The position numbers were made by a program, and so were the translations under genes. Shown here piece by piece: positions 9,314 through 16,925 of a stretch of 64,000 bases of DNA; the stretch's first letter is position 1; every line of letters starts with the position of its first letter. The stretch is from Yersinia massiliensis. GTDB taxonomy: Bacteria > Pseudomonadota > Gammaproteobacteria > Enterobacterales > Enterobacteriaceae. Under the pieces are notes generated by a model. The model was not told the origin of the DNA. It searched no databases and worked only from the letters and a program-made list of their open reading frames with translations. The DNA is taken from positions 3,844,001 through 3,908,000 of the forward strand of contig NZ_CP028487.1 in the NCBI RefSeq assembly GCF_003048255.1, in the 5' to 3' direction.

Positions 9314-10051
9314 TTAAGCCGTTAACCCACCGTCTAGCACCAGTGTCTGGCCGGTCATATAACGGCTGTCATCGCCAATCATAAAGGCACTCACGCGCGC
9401 CACTTCTTGTACATCCCCTAAGCGACGTAACGGGATCTGCTTACGCAGGGCTTTTAAGGCATCAGTTGGCATTGCACGCGTCATATCGCTGTCGATGATC
9501 CCCGGCAATAGGCAGTTCACCCGAATGCCAAAACGCCCCATCTCTAGCGATAGCGAACGGCCAAGGCCAATCATGGCGGCTTTACTGGCACCATAGGCGC
9601 TCTGCCCGATGTTGCCTTTGATGGCAGTGACCGACGACATCAGTAGCACTGCGCCCTCACCCTGCATCATCATTGACGGCAGCACATGCTTATTCCAGTA
9701 GAAAACCGCATTCAGATTGGTCTCCAGCACATTGCGCCAGTTATCGCCATTCTGCTGAATGTGTAAGCTATCACCAGTTATGCCCGCGTTATGGATAACC
9801 GCCCCTGGTGGGCCGTACTTCTCCAGCAGCAACGGTGCCAGTTGGTCAACATCCGCTTCATTGCTGCCATCACAACGGTAGCCAGTGACTGAACCGGCCA
9901 GCCCTTCGCAACTTTTGATAACCTCGTTGCTCTGTTGCTCGCCACTGCGCCAGGTAAAGACCACATCCCACTCTTTAGCGAGTTCTTCGACCAATGCGCG
10001 GCCAATGCCGCGACTGCCGCCGGTAATTAATACCCACTTCCTGCTCATCAT
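9314..10051 (-). CDS. 3-oxoacyl-ACP reductase, FabG-like SDR
   Basis: NADPH-dependent reductase predicted to reduce the 3-keto group on an ACP-bound acyl chain; 245 residues, the usual FabG length. The nucleotide-binding motif is GGSRGIG (11-17). The NNAG-type motif reads HNAG (87-90). The catalytic triad is S140, Y153 and K157 (SAYGASK). C-terminal PGIIDSDM and YMTGQTLVLDGGL are classic FabG/SDR ends. It starts 1 bp after the ACP stop and is the last clear gene of the 12-kb cluster. With the condensing enzyme and MaoC dehydratase it forms a small dedicated fatty acid synthase. No linked enoyl reductase is present. Confidence 0.88.
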   Translation of the reverse strand: MMSRKWVLITGGSRGIGRALVEELAKEWDVVFTWRSGEQQSNEVIKSCEGLAGSVTGYRCDGSNEADVDQLAPLLLEKYGPPGAVIHNAGITGDSLHIQQNGDNWRNVLETNLNAVFYWNKHVLPSMMMQGEGAVLLMSSVTAIKGNIGQSAYGASKAAMIGLGRSLSLEMGRFGIRVNCLLPGIIDSDMTRAMPTDALKALRKQIPLRRLGDVQEVARVSAFMIGDDSRYMTGQTLVLDGGLTA

Positions 10052-10052
10052 A

Positions 10053-10301
10053 TTACTTCTTCTGTTCAGCCAGTTTCTGGCATAACTCGCCTAAGGTCAT
10101 GTCTGGGTTTTCCATAAACATTTCGGCATTCATCGTGGCACCAAACTCGCGTTTTGCCAGCACCATCAGTTCGACGTAATCCAAGCTATCGAGTTTTAAC
10201 TGATGTAATGGCATCTCAGGCGATAACGCTGACATGTCCAGATCTTTGGCGTCACACAGCATTTCGCAAACAGTGTCATAAACGTGTTGATACTTTTCCA
10301 T
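10053..10301 (-). CDS. Acyl carrier protein
   Basis: Carries the growing acyl chain on a phosphopantetheine arm; 82 residues from the chosen start. The attachment serine is S39 in KLDSLDYVEL, the DSL motif at the start of helix 2, and the protein is acidic and helical like FabC/AcpP. The ATG at 10301 is preceded by AAGGA at about 7 bp; an upstream open frame into the MaoC gene lacks this. It lies between the dehydratase and reductase genes, so it is the dedicated carrier of this pathway and separate from housekeeping AcpP. No phosphopantetheinyl transferase gene is in the cluster, so the host enzyme must load it. Confidence 0.88.
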   Translation of the reverse strand: MEKYQHVYDTVCEMLCDAKDLDMSALSPEMPLHQLKLDSLDYVELMVLAKREFGATMNAEMFMENPDMTLGELCQKLAEQKK

Positions 10302-10315
10302 GGTCAAATCCTTAG

Positions 10316-11119
10316 TTAGTGCGTGGCTAATGGCCACGTTTTTAATGTTACGGCGGTGGTAATTAATGGCCCAGCATCTGACCGGGCCTGAATAGCGGCA
10401 CGCAATACCCAGCCGTCTTCGGCATTGCCGACGATTAATGTCGGTTCGATGGTGTATTGCAGCCCACGACGGATAAATAAATGCGCGTCAGTGCGCAGTA
10501 AATCCGCACTAAAATGCACGTCGTGATGGGTTTGAATAACGGGTACGTGCTTGAAAATATCAATCAAAGAGTCCGCTTGAATACCCGGTAATACCTGCTT
10601 GGCCGATGCCAAGGTTTCTGGCGCAGCCACCAGCAACTTGAACAGTAGCGCGTCGAAAAACCCCCAGCACTCAGTGGGTTCAGCGGCATTGCCGGGGAAT
10701 TGCTGGCTAGACTGATAAACCTCTGCTGCCGACAACGTCATCCATTTCGTACTTTCAACCGGTTCTAACGTTGGCCCGCTGCGTAGTTTGCTGTTAAAGC
10801 AGCTTTCGCCGTTGGCCATATCCCGCAATTCACCGTTGACCACTCCCACCGCTTGACTGAGCTGTAACTGATAGGCGGTCTGGCACAACACCGGTTGGCG
10901 CAGACGCACGTTAAAGCGCAGAAAATCGGCTTGGGGCATCGCGGATAAAAGTGCTGCGCTGAGCTGATATTTGATATCCAGCATTGCACGCATCCCGTGA
11001 ACGGTCAGTTGTTCCTGACCCAGATGTTGCGCATGGCGCAAATCAAAATGAATCGGGTTATAGTCGCCGGAAAACTTCGCCCAACGTTCCGCATCGTTAA
11101 CGGTGTAGTTGAATATCAT
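10316..11119 (-). CDS. MaoC-like 3-hydroxyacyl-ACP dehydratase (hotdog fold)
   Basis: Predicted to dehydrate 3-hydroxyacyl-ACP to trans-2-enoyl-ACP; 267 residues, long enough for a double-hotdog arrangement. The hydratase-2 motif FSGDYNPIHFD gives candidate catalytic D19 and H24, followed by VHGMRAML, as in MaoC/PhaJ proteins. A TTG in frame at 11125 would overlap the upstream gene by 4 bp, but the ATG at 11119, 2 bp after that stop and with GGATTGAGC in front, is the likelier start. The C-terminal half is divergent and may be a degenerate second hotdog. Its place between KAS and ACP supports a role in chain synthesis. Confidence 0.82.
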   Translation of the reverse strand: MIFNYTVNDAERWAKFSGDYNPIHFDLRHAQHLGQEQLTVHGMRAMLDIKYQLSAALLSAMPQADFLRFNVRLRQPVLCQTAYQLQLSQAVGVVNGELRDMANGESCFNSKLRSGPTLEPVESTKWMTLSAAEVYQSSQQFPGNAAEPTECWGFFDALLFKLLVAAPETLASAKQVLPGIQADSLIDIFKHVPVIQTHHDVHFSADLLRTDAHLFIRRGLQYTIEPTLIVGNAEDGWVLRAAIQARSDAGPLITTAVTLKTWPLATH

Positions 11120-11121
11120 GC

Positions 11122-12372
11122 TCAATCCAGCCCGATAACCAATGCCGCATTGGCCCCACCAAAACCGAAGCTAAGGTTGAGCGTATTGCGCAGCGCTTTG
11201 GGGCGATGCCCTTCGCTGATGTAATCCAGATCGCATTCTGGATCGGCGTTTTTCAGGTTACAGGTCGCAGGCATGATCTGATGCTTCAATGCTTGCAGGC
11301 AGATAATCGATTCAAAACTGCCGGCCGCAGCAATCAAATGACCCGAGTAAGATTTTGTGCTCGACAGGGGTGTGGAATAGGCTGCATCACCAAATGCCAG
11401 CTTGATCGATTGCGTTTCATTGAGATCGTTAAGTTGAGTCGAGGTGCCGTGCAAGTTGACGTAGTCGATATCATCGGCACTCAACCCCGCCTGCTGCAAA
11501 GCGTGACGAATGGTTTTCACTCGCGCCACTTTGTCTTCTGCTGGCGCAGTAAAATCAAAGGCATCGGAATAGTTACCGTAGCCTTTGATCTCGCCGAGGA
11601 TGTTAGCACCACGCGCGATAGCACCTTCGCGCTCTTCGAGGCACAACACCGCCGCCCCCTCAGACAACACAAAACCGTTACGATCCAAGCTAAACGGGCA
11701 ACTGGCTTTGGTGACATCATCTTGCTCACGCGCCAATGCCCCTAAAATATCGATATTCCATATCGCTGCATCGCTGCGCAATGATTCACCGGCACCAGCC
11801 AGCATCATCGCGGCACGGCCACTGCGGATAATTTCGAAGGCATCGCCAATGGCGATAGTACCGGTGGCGCAAGCCGCAATCGGTGAGTTTTGATAACCTC
11901 GTAATCCCCAGTACAAGCTGCATGCGGCAGTCCCCGCGTTTGGCATCGACAGGAAACAACCAAAAGGTGTGCCTAGCCCTGTTTCTAAATAACCTTCGTA
12001 GTTATCGTGGGTTTCATCCTGACCCGCCCAGCCGCTGCCAATGATGGTGCCGCAATCGAGCAAATCATAATAATCTTCTGGCGATTGTTCACCGAACGCC
12101 ATCCCCATCGCTTCACGAGCCGCCGCTAAGGCCAGTCGTGCATAGCGTGGTAAACGGCGACGTATCGCCGCAGGGACCGATTTCAGATTGGGTTCAGCAT
12201 CAAGCAAGCCAAAAAAGCGCGACTTAACGCCTTGCTCAGACTTATCGTAATAACGGTAACCCAATTGGTAATCCATAATGGCGGCCCAACTCTCATCCGC
12301 GGTCATGCCCATCGGGGTCACACTACCGTAACCGGTGACGACAACCCGGCGCTGTTTATCTGTATTGGTCAT
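11122..12372 (-). CDS. Beta-ketoacyl-ACP synthase, FabF/KAS II family
   Basis: Condenses malonyl-ACP with an acyl chain; 416 residues, the normal FabF length. It has the complete thiolase-fold active site: C168 in AACATG, H308 in NLHGTST, K340 and H345 in KSYSGHLIAAAG, and the C-terminal LSFGFGGANAAL. It is therefore a catalytic condensing enzyme and not a chain-length-factor type lacking the cysteine. The start overlaps the outer membrane factor gene by 4 bp (ATGA), tying acyl synthesis to the export genes in one transcript. No malonyl transferase or KAS III initiator is encoded here, so starter and extender units must come from primary metabolism. Confidence 0.9.
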   Translation of the reverse strand: MTNTDKQRRVVVTGYGSVTPMGMTADESWAAIMDYQLGYRYYDKSEQGVKSRFFGLLDAEPNLKSVPAAIRRRLPRYARLALAAAREAMGMAFGEQSPEDYYDLLDCGTIIGSGWAGQDETHDNYEGYLETGLGTPFGCFLSMPNAGTAACSLYWGLRGYQNSPIAACATGTIAIGDAFEIIRSGRAAMMLAGAGESLRSDAAIWNIDILGALAREQDDVTKASCPFSLDRNGFVLSEGAAVLCLEEREGAIARGANILGEIKGYGNYSDAFDFTAPAEDKVARVKTIRHALQQAGLSADDIDYVNLHGTSTQLNDLNETQSIKLAFGDAAYSTPLSSTKSYSGHLIAAAGSFESIICLQALKHQIMPATCNLKNADPECDLDYISEGHRPKALRNTLNLSFGFGGANAALVIGLD

Positions 12373-13796
12373 GATTTGATTCCTTGACTGTCCTTACTGT
12401 TATCCACGTCAGCGTTAGCCACCCCGCCGCCGAGGGCTAACCATAATTTCATGGTGGCATTCAGGTAGTTATATTGAAGTTCGAGTAAGCTGGTTTCGCT
12501 GGTTAGCAGGGCATCCTGCGCATCCAGCAACGTTTGAAATGAGACGGAGCCCGCTTGATATTGGCTGCTAGCCAAACTCAGCCGGCGCTGGCTCAGTTGC
12601 AGGTTCTGCCATTGATTCTGTTTTTGCTGCTGGTAGCTCAGCCGCTGTGTCATTGCGTCATCCACATCTTTGAGCGCGCTATAGACTTTGCGGCGAAAAT
12701 CGACGGCGGCTAATTGCACATCTACCTTTGATTGGTCGATGGTGAGCTGCACGGTATTCCACTGTAAGAAAGGCAATGCACTGTTGATGCTCAAGGTGCG
12801 GCTGGGGTTACTAAACCATTGTGAGAACACCGCGCTTCCGGCATCCAACGAGGCGCCCAGCGACAGCGTTGGGTAGAAATTGAGTTTCGCAACATCTGAA
12901 CCCGCCAATGCTGCACGTAACCGCCACTCAGCGGCCTGCACATCTGGCCGCTGCGCAATCACTTCTAGCGGCAAACTTTGGGCTATCGGCACCTGTTGCT
13001 GCAAATCCAGAGACTGGCGTTCTGCACGGCGATAATCCGGCGCACGGTTAAACAGCAATGCCATGGCATTACGTGCTGCCTCCCGTTGCTGCTCGAGATT
13101 TTGGTATTGGTTTTGACGTTCCAGCAATGACTGCTGCCCTTGCAACAGTTCAATTTCACTGGCATCCCCAGCGGCATACCGTGATTGCAAAATCTTGAGC
13201 GTATCTTGCGAGATAACCAATGCCGCTTGTTGATAGCTCAATTGCTGATTGAATTTGGCGATCTGCCAGTAGAGATCAGCCGTCGTACCAATCAGTGAGA
13301 GCGCCGTTTCTTGGCGATCTTGTTCGGTGGCATTCACTTGCCAAGCTGATTGCTCACGGGCGCGGGCCAATTTGCCCCACAGATCCAATTCATAGCTCAG
13401 TGCAAGTGAGGTGCTGTAACTCTCGCGCGGCTGCGTATTTTCATTCAGTGAACGCGTATTACTGCCTGCACCGGTCAGGGTGATATCAGGGGTTAAATTG
13501 GTATTGGTCAGCCCCGCCGTTAAGCGGGCTTTTTGTAGCGTCAGCCCAGCGGTCGCCAAGTCATTGTTGCTCACCAGCATGCGATTAATGCTGTCAGACA
13601 ATTGCGGGTCATCGAAATTTTCCCACCAATGCGCGCTGTGATGCAGATAGCCTGCGCCGCTGTCCTTAACCCGCCATTCATCAGGCACCGACAACATCGG
13701 CCGCTGATAATCACTTTTCAGCAGGGAACCGCAACCGGTTAGCAGCAGTGCAATAAAGAGCAGAGTGGTAGGCCCTGCATGGATCCGTTTATTCAT
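12369..13796 (-). CDS. Outer membrane factor lipoprotein, NodT/TolC family
   Basis: Outer-membrane exit duct for a tripartite pump; 475 residues. Signal peptide II with lipobox LLTGC places the lipidated cysteine at residue 22. Two long heptad-rich halves (LTLQKARLTAGL..., and the QQKQNQWQNLQLSQRRLSL region) match the repeated helical hairpins of the OEP family, and QRPDVQAAEWRLRAA is the typical NodT/OprM motif. The open frame extends 207 bp upstream into macB, but the ATG at 13796 overlaps the macB-like stop by 4 bp and begins a perfect lipoprotein signal, so it is the start. It should dock with the MacA-like adaptor encoded two genes upstream. Confidence 0.9.
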   Translation of the reverse strand: MNKRIHAGPTTLLFIALLLTGCGSLLKSDYQRPMLSVPDEWRVKDSGAGYLHHSAHWWENFDDPQLSDSINRMLVSNNDLATAGLTLQKARLTAGLTNTNLTPDITLTGAGSNTRSLNENTQPRESYSTSLALSYELDLWGKLARAREQSAWQVNATEQDRQETALSLIGTTADLYWQIAKFNQQLSYQQAALVISQDTLKILQSRYAAGDASEIELLQGQQSLLERQNQYQNLEQQREAARNAMALLFNRAPDYRRAERQSLDLQQQVPIAQSLPLEVIAQRPDVQAAEWRLRAALAGSDVAKLNFYPTLSLGASLDAGSAVFSQWFSNPSRTLSINSALPFLQWNTVQLTIDQSKVDVQLAAVDFRRKVYSALKDVDDAMTQRLSYQQQKQNQWQNLQLSQRRLSLASSQYQAGSVSFQTLLDAQDALLTSETSLLELQYNYLNATMKLWLALGGGVANADVDNSKDSQGIKS

Positions 13797-15760
13797 TCTC
13801 GAGCCAATGCCTCTGTTGGGTGCAAACGTGCGGCATTGCGAGCAGGGAAAAAGCCAAATCCCAATCCGATAAGCGCAGAGAAACTGCAAGCCAACACTAA
13901 CGGCTGCCAAGTGAAAATCATGGTGAACGTCTGGGTTACCCACGAGAAAACCACCCCCGCCAGCGCCGAACCTGCAATACCGATCAACCCGCCGAGGGTA
14001 CAAATCACCACCGCTTCAATCAGAAATTGCAGCATGATGTCGCTCTGGCGCGCGCCGACCGACAGCCGGATCCCGATTTCATGGGTACGTTCAGTCACCG
14101 AAACCAGCATGATATTCATCACCCCTACTCCGCCAACCAGCAGTGATATGGCGGCGATCGCTGTGATCAGCAACGTCATCGAATCAGAGGTTTTCTGAAT
14201 CGCTTTGCTCATCTCGTCATTGCTCAGAATAAAGAAGTCACGCTGACCATGGGATTGATCCAATAGCGCCTCAACCTCACGCTGGACTGCATTTAGTTCG
14301 TAACCGTCACTGACGCGCACGGAGATCGATTCCAGCGGAGTTTCACCGGAAATACGTGCCGTCAATGAGGTATAAGGCATCCATGCATTCAGCAAGCCGC
14401 CAAATTGCATGCCTGATCGTTTGGCGATGCCAATAACGCGTAATGGGATGCCATCGAGCTGCACAATCTCGCCAATCGGGTTCTCTTCACCCACAAACAA
14501 CGTGCTACTGAGTTCAGGTTGCAGAATAATCACCGGCTCATTGTTGCTGACATGGCTTGGGGTTAATCCCTCCCCTTGGATAAAGTTCAGCCCTTGCGCG
14601 CGGAAATAACCGCTGCTGACCCCCGCCAGATTGACCATCACTTTCTTATCACCGCGTACTGCGGTCACCATTCTGCTGACCACCGGCGACAGGCTGTCGG
14701 TATAGGGTTGCTGGCTCAGCAGCGCCACATCGGCCTGCGTGAGTGAGCGTTCAAAATCAGGGCGCGGTTTATCCCAACCCAACCCAGGGCGAATATCCAG
14801 CGTGCTGGTGCCAAGCTGACTGATTTCACTGAGGATTTGTTGACGTGCGCCCTCGCCTACCGCCATGGATGACACCACCGATGAGATGCCGATAATAATG
14901 CCGAGCATGGAGAGAAACGCGCGAATACGGTGCCCGAGCAGTGAGCGCCAAGCCATTTTGATGGCCTCTTTGACGCTCAACCACCAGTGTGGGCGGCCAG
15001 TCGCCACGGTGGCCGGTAATGCGGCATGTACCGCAGCCACCTCAGCGAGGTCGTTATGACGATCAGCGACAATCTCGCCGTCGCTGATTTCAATAATACG
15101 CTGCGCCTGATTGGCGATTTTGCGGTCGTGGGTGACGATGATAATGGTGTGACCGGACTGATGCAGGCCATGCAAGATCCCCATCAGCTCTTGCCCACTG
15201 GCGCTATCCAAAGCACCGGTCGGTTCGTCGGCCAAAATAATGCCTGCGCCATTCATCAGGGCACGAGCGATACTCACCCGCTGTTGCTGCCCACCGGATA
15301 ACTGCGCCGGTCGGTGCAACAAATGCTGGCTCAGCCCCAAACGGCGCAACAGGTAAGTGGCGCGTTCTTGGCGTTCGGTGGCGCTCATGGCGGTATAGAG
15401 TGCCGGGATCACCACATTCTCGGTGGCCGATAAGTACGGCATTAAATGGTAGCGCTGAAAAATAAAACCGATGTACTGGCTTCTTAATTGCGCCAGTTGT
15501 TCGCTATTGGCTTCGCGCGTGGGGATGTGATGAATCGACATCTCACCTTGCGTCGGTTTATCCAAACAGCCAATGATGTTCATGAGTGTCGATTTACCGG
15601 AACCTGATGCTCCGATAATCGCCACCATCTCACCGCTGCGAATCGACAGTGAAATGTTCTTGAGTACCGCGACCGACTGCGTACCGGAGGCAAAGTGGCG
15701 ATATATTCCCTTCAGCTCGATCAATGGAGGCGAATCGGCCTGAAGCGCATTATGGCTCAT
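13793..15760 (-). CDS. MacB-like ABC exporter (ATPase fused to FtsX-type permease)
   Basis: Inner-membrane mechanotransmission ABC protein that moves substrates from the periplasm through an outer-membrane duct; 655 residues. The N-terminal ATPase (about 1-235) has Walker A GASGSGKST, Q-loop FIFQRYHLMPY, signature LSGGQQQR and Walker B ILADEPTGALD. A membrane segment near 283-305 is followed by a large periplasmic domain (about 310-530) and three membrane segments at the C-terminus ending in HPTEALARE, as in MacB. The start overlaps the adaptor gene by 11 bp. Because MacB-type pumps take cargo from the periplasm, it could carry out the second export step after a C39 exporter has released the processed peptide there. 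Confidence 0.92.
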   Translation of the reverse strand: MSHNALQADSPPLIELKGIYRHFASGTQSVAVLKNISLSIRSGEMVAIIGASGSGKSTLMNIIGCLDKPTQGEMSIHHIPTREANSEQLAQLRSQYIGFIFQRYHLMPYLSATENVVIPALYTAMSATERQERATYLLRRLGLSQHLLHRPAQLSGGQQQRVSIARALMNGAGIILADEPTGALDSASGQELMGILHGLHQSGHTIIIVTHDRKIANQAQRIIEISDGEIVADRHNDLAEVAAVHAALPATVATGRPHWWLSVKEAIKMAWRSLLGHRIRAFLSMLGIIIGISSVVSSMAVGEGARQQILSEISQLGTSTLDIRPGLGWDKPRPDFERSLTQADVALLSQQPYTDSLSPVVSRMVTAVRGDKKVMVNLAGVSSGYFRAQGLNFIQGEGLTPSHVSNNEPVIILQPELSSTLFVGEENPIGEIVQLDGIPLRVIGIAKRSGMQFGGLLNAWMPYTSLTARISGETPLESISVRVSDGYELNAVQREVEALLDQSHGQRDFFILSNDEMSKAIQKTSDSMTLLITAIAAISLLVGGVGVMNIMLVSVTERTHEIGIRLSVGARQSDIMLQFLIEAVVICTLGGLIGIAGSALAGVVFSWVTQTFTMIFTWQPLVLACSFSALIGLGFGFFPARNAARLHPTEALARE

Positions 15761-16925
15761 GCTTCACTCCCGATGGTGCGCCCATCAGCACCACCTGATC
15801 ACCTTGATCCAGCCCCGCTTTGACTTCGGCATATTGCCCATTGCGCAGGCCCAACAATACCCAGCGCGTGGCGGTCTGATTGCCGTTGATCACCTGCACC
15901 TGATAGCGTTGATCCGGCTGCTGTTTCCCCAGCGCAGACAACGGGACTCGCAACACATTTTTGGCCTGTGCGGTAATGATAAACACTTGCGCGGTCATCG
16001 AGGTCCGTAACAGCCGCTCGCGGTTAGCGATGTTGAACATGCCGTTGTAATAGATAGCGGAGGATTGTTGGTTGGCCTGCTGCCCGCTAATCTCTTCACG
16101 CAAGCTCTCGGCTGACGCTTCTTGGATGGCATCCATTTGGCTTTCGTAGCGGCGCTCAGGATCAGCCACCACGTAGAACCATAACGGCTGGCCCACGCTG
16201 ACTTTGAGGATATCGGTTTCAGAAATACGCGTGTTCACCGTCATGGTATCGACATTGGCCAAGACTAAAATGGTCGGCGCAGTCTGTGAGGAAACAATGG
16301 TTTGCCCCTCTTTGGTCACGATGCCCAACACCTCACCGTCAATCGGTGCCATGATGCGGGTAAAGCCCAGATTGGCTTTTGCCGTCTCTAATGCCATCTG
16401 GCTCTGCACGATTAAGGCTTCGTTAACCCGCAACTGCGCGACTTGGCTGTCGTATTGAGCTTGCGCTTTTTCTAACGTGCTCTGCACACCTGAGCGTTCT
16501 TTGGCTAAGGTTTGCTGACGACGAAGCTCCAGTAAATATTGGCGTAGCAATGCCTGCGCGGCTTGTTTCTGCGCTTGCGCACTCTCTAGCTCCGCTTCGG
16601 TTTTACGTAATTCGGTTTGTTGTAACGTGGGATCAATTTCCGCCAGCAATTGGCCTCGGGTCACCCTGTCACCTTGCTTGACGTATAGCTTGGTGAGCTG
16701 CCCGTTGACCTGCGCACCGACATTGACCTGCAATGACGGTTTTAAGCTGCCAGTCGCCATGACCGTTCTTTCGATATCACCACGACCGATGGTTTCGGTT
16801 AACGGTGGCGCATCCTGCTGGCTATCCGATAGCCACAAGGCCATACCAATACCCGCCACAATGAGCAGGGCAAGCAGCAGAAACAGTGAGATACGGCGCG
16901 TTTTTTTCGTCATGTTAATACGCAT
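15750..16925 (-). CDS. MacA-like periplasmic adaptor (membrane fusion protein)
   Basis: Links the inner-membrane MacB-like exporter to the outer-membrane factor; 391 residues. One N-terminal membrane anchor (about 12-32) is followed by a lipoyl half-motif, a long coiled-coil hairpin (about 105-180, rich in Q, E and A), the second lipoyl half (FTRIMAPIDGEVLGI) and a beta-barrel domain with VPLSAL. This is the MacA/HlyD order. The insert ASAESLREEISGQQANQQSS in the barrel region resembles the extra stretch seen in MacA-type adaptors. It overlaps the C39 exporter gene by 1 bp and the MacB-like gene by 11 bp. Confidence 0.9.
   Translation of the reverse strand: MRINMTKKTRRISLFLLLALLIVAGIGMALWLSDSQQDAPPLTETIGRGDIERTVMATGSLKPSLQVNVGAQVNGQLTKLYVKQGDRVTRGQLLAEIDPTLQQTELRKTEAELESAQAQKQAAQALLRQYLLELRRQQTLAKERSGVQSTLEKAQAQYDSQVAQLRVNEALIVQSQMALETAKANLGFTRIMAPIDGEVLGIVTKEGQTIVSSQTAPTILVLANVDTMTVNTRISETDILKVSVGQPLWFYVVADPERRYESQMDAIQEASAESLREEISGQQANQQSSAIYYNGMFNIANRERLLRTSMTAQVFIITAQAKNVLRVPLSALGKQQPDQRYQVQVINGNQTATRWVLLGLRNGQYAEVKAGLDQGDQVVLMGAPSGVKHEP

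Noticed and set aside
13793..15760. Macrolide resistance as the role of the MacAB-like genes
   Set aside because: They sit inside the peptide and acyl cluster with overlapping genes, so a cluster-specific cargo is more likely than drug efflux.
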